10,908 nucleotides of DNA from an uncultured Sutterella sp. (GCA_900770335.1 CAAGKD010000153.1:1-10908), one strand, 5' to 3'. Positions 1 through 6,525 are shown, numbered from the stretch's first letter. Made by a program: numbers and translations. The notes: generated from the sequence alone by a model not told the origin.

Positions 1-43
1 CGCGCAGCAGATGGCCTGACCGGCCAGCCCCTCCTTATGGAAG

Positions 44-79
44 CGGCGCTGGGGATGAGTCCTCAGCGCCGTTTTTCTT
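44..79 (+). terminator. Intrinsic terminator of an upstream gene
   Basis: An 11-bp stem (44-54 with 61-71, one G-T wobble) closes a 6-nt loop and is followed by a run of five T and then CTT. This is a textbook rho-independent terminator on the + strand. In the frame starting at base 2, the codons GCG CAG CAG ATG GCC TGA end at 19. They may be the last residues of the gene it serves, but five codons are too few to identify anything; a non-coding RNA upstream is equally possible. Confidence 0.8.
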
Positions 80-88
80 GGGGCCGCC

Positions 89-340
89 ATGCGATTGCAG
101 GGTTTCTACTATCACGTGTTTTGCACCTATAGTGAAGTTACTGACCGCGACCATGTCAGAAAGCTGATGCTCCAAGCCGCTCAGGAAAAGGATGGCGATC
201 TGACTCGCTCTGATGTGATGAATTTGCTCGGAATCGAAGCCATGCAGGCCTATCGCTTGCTCAGATCGCTGGCAGACGTCGGATTCTTGGTGCTCCGCGG
301 TTCCGGAAGAACCGCTCGACATGTTCTTCCGGAGAAATGA
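89..340 (+). CDS. Small winged-helix-like protein or gene remnant
   Basis: This 83-residue ORF is not recognised with certainty. Residues about 38-80 look like a winged helix: a short helix (LTRSDVMNLLG), a turn, a second helix (AYRLLRSLADVG) and a wing-like strand pair (FLVLRGSGRTARHVL). This pattern is common in DNA-binding regulators and at the C-terminus of RecG-like or AlbA_2-type proteins. There is no good Shine-Dalgarno site before the ATG, and an in-frame stop sits at 56-58, so it is not visibly joined to a longer upstream frame. Base composition is clearly less GC-rich than the flanking genes, which hints at acquired DNA or the tail of a decayed gene. It begins directly after the terminator, so it would need its own promoter, and I see none. 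It could be non-functional. Confidence 0.4.
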   Translation: MRLQGFYYHVFCTYSEVTDRDHVRKLMLQAAQEKDGDLTRSDVMNLLGIEAMQAYRLLRSLADVGFLVLRGSGRTARHVLPEK

Positions 341-447
341 AGCACTGATCTTCACACGAAGCGAGGACTGCGCGCCGCCGGTCAAGTCGCCTTCCGCCCG
401 GTCGCCGCAGCGCAGCTCACGCGGCAATCGCGGCTGTCGCTACCGCC

Positions 448-948
448 TCAGCCCTCGATCCGAGCGGGCCTGCCGCGCCCCGAGAGGATCCGCAGCAGGT
501 CGCGGATCGAATAGAGCGTCATGAAGAACGCGCTGAAGGGCAGCGCCGCGTACATCCAGCGCACCTCCATCCAGGGGATGCTCTGCATGTGCGCGCGGCT
601 CTTCATCACCCAGACGCAGCCGTACCAGAAGATCACCGCGTAGGTGACGGTCTCGATCACGCAGACGAGAAGCGCGAGCGCCCGCCGCGCGCCGGGGCGC
701 CGCACGCGCTCGGAGAGGAAGTCGACGACGAAGTGTCCGCGCGTGCGCACGAGGTCCTGCGCCCCGAGGAAGATCATCCAGATGAGGCAGAACTGGATCC
801 AGTCGTCCGCCTCGGTGAAGTTGTGCACGGGCACGAACCGCACGAAGACGTTGAGCAGGAACATCACGAAGATCGCCGCCATGAGGAGCGTTGCGACGCC
901 CCGCACGGCTTTGCTGAAGACCTCGTCGAGGCGATCGATGAAACGCAT
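448..948 (-). CDS. TRAP transporter small permease subunit (DctQ family)
   Basis: This is the small membrane subunit of a tripartite ATP-independent periplasmic (TRAP) transporter, which partners the large permease in ion-driven uptake of carboxylate-type substrates. The 166 residues give the usual four hydrophobic segments, at about 18-38, 48-66, 88-111 and 131-149. Family-like features are the acidic TEADDW stretch (45-50) leading into segment 2, the FLGAQDLVR-x-x-GHFVVDF loop (60-77) and the WMYAALP start of segment 4 (131-137). The length is typical. A strong GGAGG Shine-Dalgarno site (956-960) lies 7 nt before the ATG and just after the dctM stop, with 13 bp between the genes, so translation is probably coupled. 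It is the last gene of the operon, whereas Q normally precedes M. The substrate cannot be read from this subunit. Confidence 0.93.
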   Translation of the reverse strand: MRFIDRLDEVFSKAVRGVATLLMAAIFVMFLLNVFVRFVPVHNFTEADDWIQFCLIWMIFLGAQDLVRTRGHFVVDFLSERVRRPGARRALALLVCVIETVTYAVIFWYGCVWVMKSRAHMQSIPWMEVRWMYAALPFSAFFMTLYSIRDLLRILSGRGRPARIEG

Positions 949-955
949 TGGTTCG

Positions 956-960
956 CCTCC
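956..960 (-). promoter_or_regulatory. Shine-Dalgarno site of the TRAP small permease
   Basis: GGAGG on the minus strand lies 7 nt before the ATG of the small permease and immediately after the large-permease stop codon (962-964). It fixes the start and suggests translational coupling. Confidence 0.8.
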
Positions 961-961
961 G

Positions 962-2242
962 TCAGAACAGTTTCCCGGGCCCGAGCGAGAGCCCGGGGAT
1001 GAAGGCGACCGCGACCGCCATGAGGATCATGAGAAGCACGTAGCCGACGCTCTCGCGGGCGATGGCGAGCACCTTCTCGCCCGTGATGGAGCTCATCACG
1101 TAGAGATTGAGCCCCACGGGGGGCGTGAGCACGCCCACGGCGAGCGAGACGCACATCACGATGCCGAGCTGCGTCACGTCGTAGCCGAAGGTCTTCGCGA
1201 GCGGCACGAAGATCGGTACGGTGATGAGCAGGATCGCCGTCCCCTCCATGAAGCAGCCCATGAGGACGAGGAGCGCGATGATGAGGAGCAGCACCGGCGT
1301 CATCGACGAGAAGCTCGTCGTGATGAAGGCGATCGTCTCCTGGGGGATGCGCGTGTAGAGAAGCACGTACTGGAAGAACCCGGCCGTGGCGATGATGAAC
1401 ATCACCTTCGCGGTCTGCTCGACGGTCTCCCAGAGGATGCCGGGAAGGTCCGCGACGCGCAGGGTCTTCGTGACGAAGAATCCGAGGAGCATCACGTAGA
1501 GCGACGCGACGGCCGCGGCCTCCGTTGCGGTGAAGAGCCCCGCAAACATGCCGCCGATCACGATGACGGGCGTCAGAAGCGCGAAGAAGGCCTTCCGGAA
1601 GGCGCGCCAGCGCTCGCCCCAGGGGGCGGGGTTGGCCTTGGCGAAGCCGTTGCGCCAGCTCACGAACGAGGACCAGGCCATGAAGGCGGCGCCGAGCATC
1701 ACGCCCGGCACCGCCCCGGCCTCGAAGAGCGCGTTGACGCTCGTCTGCGTGAGGCCCGCGTAGAGGATGAGCGTGATGCTCGGCGGGATGATGGGCCCCA
1801 GGGCTCCGCCCGCGGCGATCGTCGCGCAGCTGAAGGGCCGCCCGTAGCCGGCCTTCGTCATCTCGCCGATCGCGATCATGCCGATGCCCGCGGCGCAGGC
1901 CGCCGCCGAGCCCGACATCGCGGCCATGATGATGCTCGCCGCGATGGCGGCGTTCGAGAGCCCGCCCCAGCGGTGTCCGAGGCACACGCGCCCGAAGCCG
2001 AAGAGGTCGCGCGAGATTCCGCCCACGCTCATGAGGTTGCCCATGAGAAGAAAGAACGGAATCGACATCAGCGTGATGCCCGAGACCTGCGCGAACATCC
2101 TCTGCGGCACGAGGAAGAGCCGCGAAAAGTCGCCGCCCGCCCAGAGGAAGGTGGCGATGGAGGCGAACGCCATCGTGACCGCCGTGGTGACGCCCATGAA
2201 CATGAGCAGAAGCACCGCGACGAATATGACAAGCATCGTCAT
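962..2242 (-). CDS. TRAP transporter large permease subunit (DctM family)
   Basis: This is the main membrane channel subunit of the TRAP transporter, carrying the substrate and ion path. The 426 residues are the normal family length and are hydrophobic throughout, consistent with 11-12 membrane segments. Recognisable family motifs are SGSAAA (110-115), LGPIIPPS (148-155), the GLFTATEAAAVA stretch (235-246), GCFMEGTAILLI (329-340) and LTPPVGLNLY (372-381). The two PP-containing motifs mark the paired re-entrant hairpins of the two inverted halves. An in-frame stop lies two codons upstream, so the ATG at 2242 is the earliest start. No convincing Shine-Dalgarno site precedes it. It lies 35 bp after the binding-protein gene and 13 bp before the small permease. 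Confidence 0.96.
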   Translation of the reverse strand: MTMLVIFVAVLLLMFMGVTTAVTMAFASIATFLWAGGDFSRLFLVPQRMFAQVSGITLMSIPFFLLMGNLMSVGGISRDLFGFGRVCLGHRWGGLSNAAIAASIIMAAMSGSAAACAAGIGMIAIGEMTKAGYGRPFSCATIAAGGALGPIIPPSITLILYAGLTQTSVNALFEAGAVPGVMLGAAFMAWSSFVSWRNGFAKANPAPWGERWRAFRKAFFALLTPVIVIGGMFAGLFTATEAAAVASLYVMLLGFFVTKTLRVADLPGILWETVEQTAKVMFIIATAGFFQYVLLYTRIPQETIAFITTSFSSMTPVLLLIIALLVLMGCFMEGTAILLITVPIFVPLAKTFGYDVTQLGIVMCVSLAVGVLTPPVGLNLYVMSSITGEKVLAIARESVGYVLLMILMAVAVAFIPGLSLGPGKLF

Positions 2243-2277
2243 GGGTCAGAAGTCCGTCTTCGAGCTGGTGGCGACGG

Positions 2278-3279
2278 TCACTCGTACTGCTTGACCGCCT
2301 TGCGGACGGCGTCCATCGCCTCCGCGCCCGAGAGCTCGCTCACCTTGTCCCAGGCTGGCTGCATGCGGCTCACGAAGGACTCGCGGTCGGGCGTCGTGAC
2401 GTTCATGCCCTTTTGGCGGAGCTCCTCGATGACGGCGCTCTCGCCCGTTGAAATCTTCTCGCGGGTGAGGTTCTGCGCCTTCACGGCCTCCTCCTCGACG
2501 ATCGCGCGCGCCTCGGGCGTCATGCCCTCGAGCGCGTCGCGGTTGATGAGAAGCACCTGGCAGTCGAAGTAATGGTTCGTGAGCGCGAGCTGGTTCTGCG
2601 TCTCGAAGAGCGAGTCGGCGAGGATCGTGAAGACGGGGTTCTCCTCGGCGTCGACGACGCCCTGCTTGAGGGACGTGTAGAGCTCCGAGTAGGCGATCTT
2701 CTGCGTGTTGGCGCCGATCGCGTCGAAGGCCGCGAGCAGGCCCGTGGCGGGCGGAACGCGGATCTTCACGCCCTTGAGATCGTCGGCGGAGTTGACGACG
2801 ATGTTCTGGGTCGTCGTCTGGCGAAAGCCGTAGTCGAACATCGAGAGGCCGACGGCGTCGTGCTCGGCGAGGCCTGCGTTCATCCACTTCATCACGAAGC
2901 CGTCGATCACGCGGTGCGCGTGATCGTAGTCGCGGAAGAGAAAGGGCGCGGTCATGGCGTTGAGGCGCCTGTCGTACATCGCGAGGTTGCCGAGCGACAC
3001 CACGGCCATGTCGAGCGCGCCCATCGTGATCTGCTCGGCGAGGGCCGGCTGGTCGCCGAGCTCGCCCGCGGGATAGACCGTGACCTTCACCTCGCCCCTC
3101 GTGCGCTCGGTGACGTTCCGCGCGAACTGAAGCGCCGCCTCATGATGGACGTGCGAGACACTCGCCGTGTGGGCGAGCTTCAGGTCCTGCGCCTCGGCCG
3201 GAGCCGCGCCGAGGGCGATCGCCCCGGCCGCCGCGGCCGCCATGATGAGTGCCCTGAGTCCGCCGACGATCCTGGTCAT
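2278..3279 (-). CDS. TRAP transporter periplasmic solute-binding protein (DctP family)
   Basis: This periplasmic receptor captures substrate and delivers it to the TRAP permease. Of its 333 residues, the first 30 form a signal peptide: positively charged N-terminus, Ala-rich core, APAEA cleavage site before Q31. The mature part has the DctP fold signatures: KIRVPP (172-177), with R174 in the place of the conserved arginine that salt-bridges the substrate carboxylate in characterised family members, and the GVVDAEENP stretch (207-215). The substrate is therefore probably a carboxylate, but whether C4-dicarboxylate, keto acid or sugar acid cannot be told. A good AGGAAG Shine-Dalgarno site precedes the ATG. 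It is first in the operon, as expected for the most abundant component. Confidence 0.95.
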   Translation of the reverse strand: MTRIVGGLRALIMAAAAAGAIALGAAPAEAQDLKLAHTASVSHVHHEAALQFARNVTERTRGEVKVTVYPAGELGDQPALAEQITMGALDMAVVSLGNLAMYDRRLNAMTAPFLFRDYDHAHRVIDGFVMKWMNAGLAEHDAVGLSMFDYGFRQTTTQNIVVNSADDLKGVKIRVPPATGLLAAFDAIGANTQKIAYSELYTSLKQGVVDAEENPVFTILADSLFETQNQLALTNHYFDCQVLLINRDALEGMTPEARAIVEEEAVKAQNLTREKISTGESAVIEELRQKGMNVTTPDRESFVSRMQPAWDKVSELSGAEAMDAVRKAVKQYE

Positions 3280-3346
3280 GGTCGCTTCCTGTAAAATGAT
3301 TTTGAAAAGAATGGATTTTCTCCGGCCTCAGCGCCAGAATCCAAAC

Positions 3347-3376
3347 ATTATAGGGAGTGCAGGGGCGCCCCATCAA
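3347..3376 (-). promoter_or_regulatory. Sigma70-type promoter of the TRAP operon
   Basis: On the minus strand a perfect TATAAT (3347-3352) is preceded, after 18 bp, by TTGATG (3371-3376, four of six matches to TTGACA). Transcription would start near 3340, giving a leader of about 60 nt before the binding-protein ATG. The 10-bp palindrome GGGGCGCCCC (3362-3371) lies in the spacer and touches the -35 box, where a bound regulator would affect polymerase access. Confidence 0.75.
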
Positions 3377-3434
3377 ATCGCGCCGGATTCGCACTAAACC
3401 CGCGCCGGGAGCGAACGCGCCGCGCGAGCCCCGC

Positions 3435-3461
3435 CCGGGAGCGCTTGGCATGCGCTCCCGG
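3435..3461 (-). terminator. Hairpin after the pilin-like gene (probable terminator or 3' end)
   Basis: A perfect 10-bp GC-rich stem (3435-3444 with 3452-3461) with a 7-nt loop begins 6 nt after the stop codon of the pilin-like gene. There is no T-run on either strand, so it is not a canonical intrinsic terminator. It may protect the 3' end or act with another termination factor. It separates the pilin-like transcript from the TRAP promoter. Confidence 0.5.
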
Positions 3462-3467
3462 CCGCTC

Positions 3468-4469
3468 TCAGAGGCCGAGCTTGGGCTTGCCGGGCATGCC
3501 CGGAATCGCAACGAGCTTCTCGTCCTTGCTGCCGACGTGCCGGGGCTTGTCCGCGCTGCTTGACGTGAAGGTGTAGTACTGCGCCGTCACCGTCACATTC
3601 CCGCTCCTCGAGCTGCTCCTCTGCTCGTCGGTGACGTCCGCGATGACGAACTGCCATTCGAGGGCCTTTTGGGTCGTCGGGTCGCGCTTCGTGACCTGGA
3701 GCGTCCACATCGTTGCGCTCGCGTCAAAGCCCGCCTTCTCGATCGCATTTCTCACGAGATCGGTCATGGAGGTCGCATCGCAGTACGCGCCGCCGAGCGG
3801 AGCGAAATTGCCCGTCGCCTCGGACGTGATGATGCTTCCCTTCGAGTTGTCGTCGAAGAACTTGTCGAGGCTCGTGTACCTGCCCTCCGTCGTCGAGGGC
3901 TCCTTGCCGGTGTCGTACATCCCCCTGATCGCCTCCACGAGCGACCCGGCCTCGGCGGCCGAGACCTTCCCCGAGGACGGCGCGCTTTCTCCCCGCCCGC
4001 CCGTGGTGGAGCCGTGGACGGTGCAGTTCACCTCAAAGGTCCACGTGCCGTCGCCCGGCGCGGACCTGAGCGCGTACGTCGAGCCCTCGGCCTCGCAGAG
4101 CTTCGGGCAGTGCTCGCCCTCCCCGCAGCCCTTGTCCCCGAGGTCCGCAAGAACCTCGTTGAAGGTGTTCGAGAGGCTGTCCCCGTCGAAGAACGACGCA
4201 GTCTCGCCGCTGATCTTCGAGATCGCGAAGCGCCGCGTGAGATCCTCGACGACGAGGCCGCGGTGATACGCGCACTTTCGCGCGACCGCCTCGGCCTGAA
4301 GGTCGAAGCACTTCGGCACGGCGACGGCCGCAAGGATGCCGATCAAGACGAGCACCCTCACCACCTCGATCAGCGTGAAGCCCAACGAGCTCGATGAGGG
4401 AGGCGCGATGCGGTCGGAAGGAAGGAACCGGGGGCGGTCAAAGAGGCAATCGGGGAAATGAAGCGTCAC
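3468..4469 (-). CDS. Type IV pilin-like / pseudopilin-like protein with C-terminal extension
   Basis: This 333-residue prepilin-like protein would be processed by a prepilin peptidase and anchored or assembled in a type IV pilus or type II secretion-like fibre. The GFTLIE cleavage/methylation motif spans 30-35 (cut after G30, E at mature position 5), followed by a hydrophobic helix to about residue 52. Residues about 115-153, rich in Cys (C115, C121, C125, C149) and ending VNCTVHG, resemble the C-terminal part of short pilins. A further ~180 residues follow, containing one Cys (C230). Three oddities stand out: a 30-residue leader, a GTG start without a recognisable Shine-Dalgarno site, and Arg at mature position 8 in the membrane helix. 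No assembly ATPase, peptidase or second pilin is nearby, so it looks like an orphan or minor pilin. Its exact role is unknown. Confidence 0.8.
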   Translation of the reverse strand: MTLHFPDCLFDRPRFLPSDRIAPPSSSSLGFTLIEVVRVLVLIGILAAVAVPKCFDLQAEAVARKCAYHRGLVVEDLTRRFAISKISGETASFFDGDSLSNTFNEVLADLGDKGCGEGEHCPKLCEAEGSTYALRSAPGDGTWTFEVNCTVHGSTTGGRGESAPSSGKVSAAEAGSLVEAIRGMYDTGKEPSTTEGRYTSLDKFFDDNSKGSIITSEATGNFAPLGGAYCDATSMTDLVRNAIEKAGFDASATMWTLQVTKRDPTTQKALEWQFVIADVTDEQRSSSRSGNVTVTAQYYTFTSSSADKPRHVGSKDEKLVAIPGMPGKPKLGL

Positions 4470-4645
4470 CCGGGAGCGCGAGGAAATGCTGTGGCCAGAC
4501 GCTGCGTTTTACCGTCCCGCAGGCCCGCCGCGCCGCATCCTGATGCATTCAGGCGCCGGTTTGCGAGACCTGCGGCGGCAGGAGCGAAGACGGCGCGACG
4601 AGACTGTCTGCAGGCAATAGTCGAAGGCATCACTGCCATTGCTGA

Positions 4646-4657
4646 ATCCCGCGGGAT
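4646..4657. repeat. 12-bp perfect palindrome upstream of the repeat-protein promoter
   Basis: ATCCCGCGGGAT is a perfect palindrome located just upstream of the first copy of the 16-bp direct repeat and the TAGAAT box. It could be a regulator site; no family is recognised. Confidence 0.5.
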
Positions 4658-4661
4658 CTTC

Positions 4662-4709
4662 TTCGGGCGGCGCCCGCATAGAATGGATCCTCGTTCGGGC
4701 GGCGCCCGC
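4662..4709. repeat. Pair of 16-bp direct repeats, each an inverted repeat
   Basis: TTCGGGCGGCGCCCGC occurs exactly at 4662-4677 and again at 4694-4709, a 32-bp spacing (about three helical turns). Each copy contains the dyad CGGGCG-G-CGCCCG (4664-4676 and 4696-4708). The two copies flank the TAGAAT -10 box. The arrangement fits a two-site operator on one DNA face, though hairpin formation in RNA is also possible for the second copy. Confidence 0.7.
4675..4684 (+). promoter_or_regulatory. Probable -10 region for the repeat-protein gene
   Basis: CGCATAGAAT contains TAGAAT (4679-4684), one mismatch from TATAAT, 87 nt before the ATG of the 11-mer repeat protein. No good -35 is visible, so an activator may be needed. 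The same ten bases occur before the SNF2 gene at 6608-6617. The 302-bp gap 4470-4771 holds this box, the palindromes and repeats described separately, and no convincing gene. Confidence 0.45.
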
Positions 4710-4771
4710 TCAAGATCGCGGGAGGCCGCCCGCCGCATCAGATCAGGACCAGAAAAGAAGGAAAGCCAGAA

Positions 4772-5173
4772 ATGAAGGACCTCCTCCTCGCCGCCGCGCT
4801 CGCCGCGGCCTGCACCTCCCCCGCCTTCGCAGCGGACGCCGACGCCTGCACGCCTTCAAACATCAAGCGCATCGCGGATGAAGAAGGCCTCAACAAGGCC
4901 CGCGCGCTCTCCTCGGAGTGCATCAGCAAGGGCTACCTCTCCGCAAAGGAGTCCGCCGCCAGCGGCTGGGCGAGCACCAAGGAAGGCGCCTCGGAGGGCT
5001 ATGACGCCACCAAGCACGCCCTCTCCGAAGGCTACGAGGCGACGAAGAGCGGCGTGAAGAAGGGCTATGAGGCGACGAAGGAAGGCGTCAAGGAAGGCTA
5101 CGAGGCCGCCAAGGAAGGCGCCGCGAGCCTGCGCGACGCCGTGCGCGAGCGCTTCCGCCAGAGCCAGAACTGA
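4772..5173 (+). CDS. Secreted protein of tandem 11-residue amphipathic repeats (LEA-like)
   Basis: This 133-residue protein is not assigned to a named family. It has a Sec signal peptide (1-20, cleavage AFA before A21), a short spacer with two cysteines (C26, C50) that could form a disulfide, and then six head-to-tail 11-residue units at 54-119. The unit consensus is G-Y-x-A-T-K-x-G-x-x-x. A seventh, degenerate unit (120-130) ends in basic residues. Eleven-residue periodicity is three helical turns and is the hallmark of amphipathic helices in group 3 LEA proteins and apolipoproteins. I infer a periplasmic or secreted, surface- or membrane-associating helical protein, perhaps stress-protective. 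A clear AAGGAA Shine-Dalgarno site (4758-4763) sits 8 nt before the ATG. A hairpin follows the stop, so it is probably monocistronic. C14 lies in the signal peptide but lacks a proper lipobox. Confidence 0.8.
   Translation: MKDLLLAAALAAACTSPAFAADADACTPSNIKRIADEEGLNKARALSSECISKGYLSAKESAASGWASTKEGASEGYDATKHALSEGYEATKSGVKKGYEATKEGVKEGYEAAKEGAASLRDAVRERFRQSQN
4931..5128 (+). repeat. Six 33-bp in-frame tandem repeats
   Basis: Codons 54-119 of the repeat protein form six units of 33 bp with no gaps. Units 4-6 (from 5030) are the most alike at DNA level, suggesting recent duplication, while units 1-2 have diverged. Such repeats can gain or lose units by slippage or recombination, so the length may vary between strains. 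Confidence 0.85.
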
Positions 5174-5174
5174 C

Positions 5175-5220
5175 GCTTGGGCCGCGCCGCGCTCAAGCCC
5201 TCAATTCCTTTCCCTTTCGC
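5175..5220 (+). terminator. Hairpin with pyrimidine-rich tail after the repeat-protein gene
   Basis: GCTTGGGC (5175-5182) pairs with GCTCAAGC (5191-5198), 8 bp with one G-T wobble and an 8-nt loop, beginning one base after the stop codon. The following CT-rich tail contains short T runs rather than a solid one, so it is a weak candidate for intrinsic termination before the amidohydrolase gene. Confidence 0.5.
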
Positions 5221-5225
5221 TTGAC

Positions 5226-5232
5226 AAAGGAG
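5226..5232 (+). promoter_or_regulatory. Shine-Dalgarno site fixing the amidohydrolase start
   Basis: AAAGGAG lies 6 nt before the ATG at 5239. This makes the ATG the start rather than the in-frame TTG at 5221, which would lie upstream of the ribosome site. Confidence 0.85.
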
Positions 5233-5238
5233 ACCTCC

Positions 5239-6525
5239 ATGACCGCATTCACCGAAGCGCAGTACGTCGACGAGATGATCGACACGCGCCGCCGCATCCA
5301 TCGCAATCCCGAGGAAGGCTGGACCGAGTTCGAGACGAGCTGGCTCGTCGCGGAGCGTCTGCGCGCGCTCGGCCTCCCGGTCCTCCTCGGCACGGACGTC
5401 ATCAGCCCAAAGGCCGTCATGGGGCGCGACGAGAAGCTCGTCGAGGCCGCCGTAGCCCGCGCCCTCTCGCACGGCGTGCCGCAGTCCTTCATCGACGAGA
5501 CGAAGGGCTTCACGGGCGTCGTCGCCGTCCTCGAGACGGGACGCCCCGGCCCGGTGACGGCCCTGCGCTGCGACATGGACTGCGTGATCGTCGACGAGAC
5601 GCAGGACCCGGAGCACGCGCCCAACGCCTGCGGCTTCCGCTCGGAGCGCCCGGGGCTCATGCACGCCTGCGGGCATGACGCGCACACGGCCGTGATGCTT
5701 GAGCTCGCGCGGTGGCTCGTCGACCGCAGGGATGAGCTGAAGGGCACGATCAAGCTGCTCTTCCAGCCCGCGGAGGAAGGCGTGCGCGGCGCGGCCGCGA
5801 TGGCCGCCTCCGGCGTCGTCGACGACGTCGACAACCTCATCGGCGCGCACGTGGGCACGTTCGCCAGGCTCGGCGAGGTGCTCCTCTCCGAAGGCGGGTT
5901 CCTCGCCTCGACGAAGCTTGACGTCCACTTCAAGGGCCGCCCCTCGCACGCGGGCTCGGACCCGCAGAAGGGCAGGAGCGCCCTGATGGCCGCCTGCGCC
6001 GCGGCGATGATGATGCAGGGAATCCCGAGAAGCGGCGAGGGCGTCACGCGCATCGCCGTTGGCCGCCTCAACGCCGGAGAGGGCCGCAACGTCACGCCCG
6101 TGCACGCGGACATGCAGCTCGAGGTCCGGGGCGAGACCACCGAGGTCAACGAATACATGGTCCGCAGCGTTGAGAACATCGTCGAAGGCGTTCGTCATGC
6201 CTACGAGGTCGAGGCGACGATCGAGAAGGCGGGCGAGGCGGTGACGCTGCCGATCTGCCCGGACCTCATCGCGCTCATCCGCGAGGAGGCGCAGAAGGTT
6301 CCGGGCGTCACGCGCGTCGGCGGCGTCGACCGCCCGTCGGGCTCGGAGGACTGCACGATCCTCATCGACCGCGTCGTCAAGCGCGGCGGCCGGGGCGCGT
6401 ACTTCCTCTTCGGCTGCAACCACCACGGCCACCACCGCGCGGACTTCGAGATCCAGGACGCGGTGAGCATGCCGATCGCCTTCGGCGTCTTCCGCCGGGT
6501 GGTCGCGCGCCTCAACGGCCGGTGA
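5239..6525 (+). CDS. M20-family amidohydrolase, AbgA-like
   Basis: This is a predicted cytoplasmic metal-dependent amidohydrolase. Its closest remembered relative is E. coli AbgA, one subunit of the p-aminobenzoyl-glutamate hydrolase. The 428-residue length and the AbgA-type insertion between the N-terminal helices and the first catalytic strand (about 52-92, ending GFTGVVAVLETGRPGPV) support this. Predicted metal or catalytic residues follow M20 usage: D112 or D114 in RCDMDC, C144 and H146 in HACGHD, E179/E180 in QPAEEG, H204 in GAHVG and a C-terminal HHGHH cluster (395-399). GSED (368-371) is also AbgA-like. A lid/dimerisation domain spans about 222-335. No abgB or abgT partner is present, so it may be a homomer acting on another N-acyl amino acid or peptide. 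There is no signal peptide. Confidence 0.88.
   Translation: MTAFTEAQYVDEMIDTRRRIHRNPEEGWTEFETSWLVAERLRALGLPVLLGTDVISPKAVMGRDEKLVEAAVARALSHGVPQSFIDETKGFTGVVAVLETGRPGPVTALRCDMDCVIVDETQDPEHAPNACGFRSERPGLMHACGHDAHTAVMLELARWLVDRRDELKGTIKLLFQPAEEGVRGAAAMAASGVVDDVDNLIGAHVGTFARLGEVLLSEGGFLASTKLDVHFKGRPSHAGSDPQKGRSALMAACAAAMMMQGIPRSGEGVTRIAVGRLNAGEGRNVTPVHADMQLEVRGETTEVNEYMVRSVENIVEGVRHAYEVEATIEKAGEAVTLPICPDLIALIREEAQKVPGVTRVGGVDRPSGSEDCTILIDRVVKRGGRGAYFLFGCNHHGHHRADFEIQDAVSMPIAFGVFRRVVARLNGR

Noticed and set aside
35..427. 130-codon minus strand frame opposite the small ORF at 89-340
   Set aside because: The product is unrecognised and it runs through the terminator stem; the + frame has a more protein-like, winged-helix pattern. 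It cannot be fully excluded.
644..2572. 642-codon + strand open frame across the TRAP genes
   Set aside because: It is antisense to two clear TRAP genes and its product is a monotonous His/Glu/Arg/Asp-rich chain, the usual shadow in GC-rich coding DNA.
4458..4775. Overlapping frames on both strands in the gap before the repeat protein
   Set aside because: Their products are Arg/Pro/Ala-rich, and the region is better explained by palindromes and a promoter.
4811..4813. Cys14 of the repeat protein as a lipoprotein cysteine
   Set aside because: The residues before it are Ala-Ala-Ala with Leu only at -4, not a proper lipobox, while AFA at 18-20 is a good signal peptidase I site.
4931..5128. 33-bp repeats as a CRISPR-like array
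   Set aside because: The units are contiguous, in frame and code for a consistent 11-residue motif; there are no spacers.
5221..5226. Perfect TTGACA, a consensus -35 box
   Set aside because: It overlaps the ribosome site, and the -10 position would fall inside the amidohydrolase coding region with no TATAAT-like sequence; probably chance.
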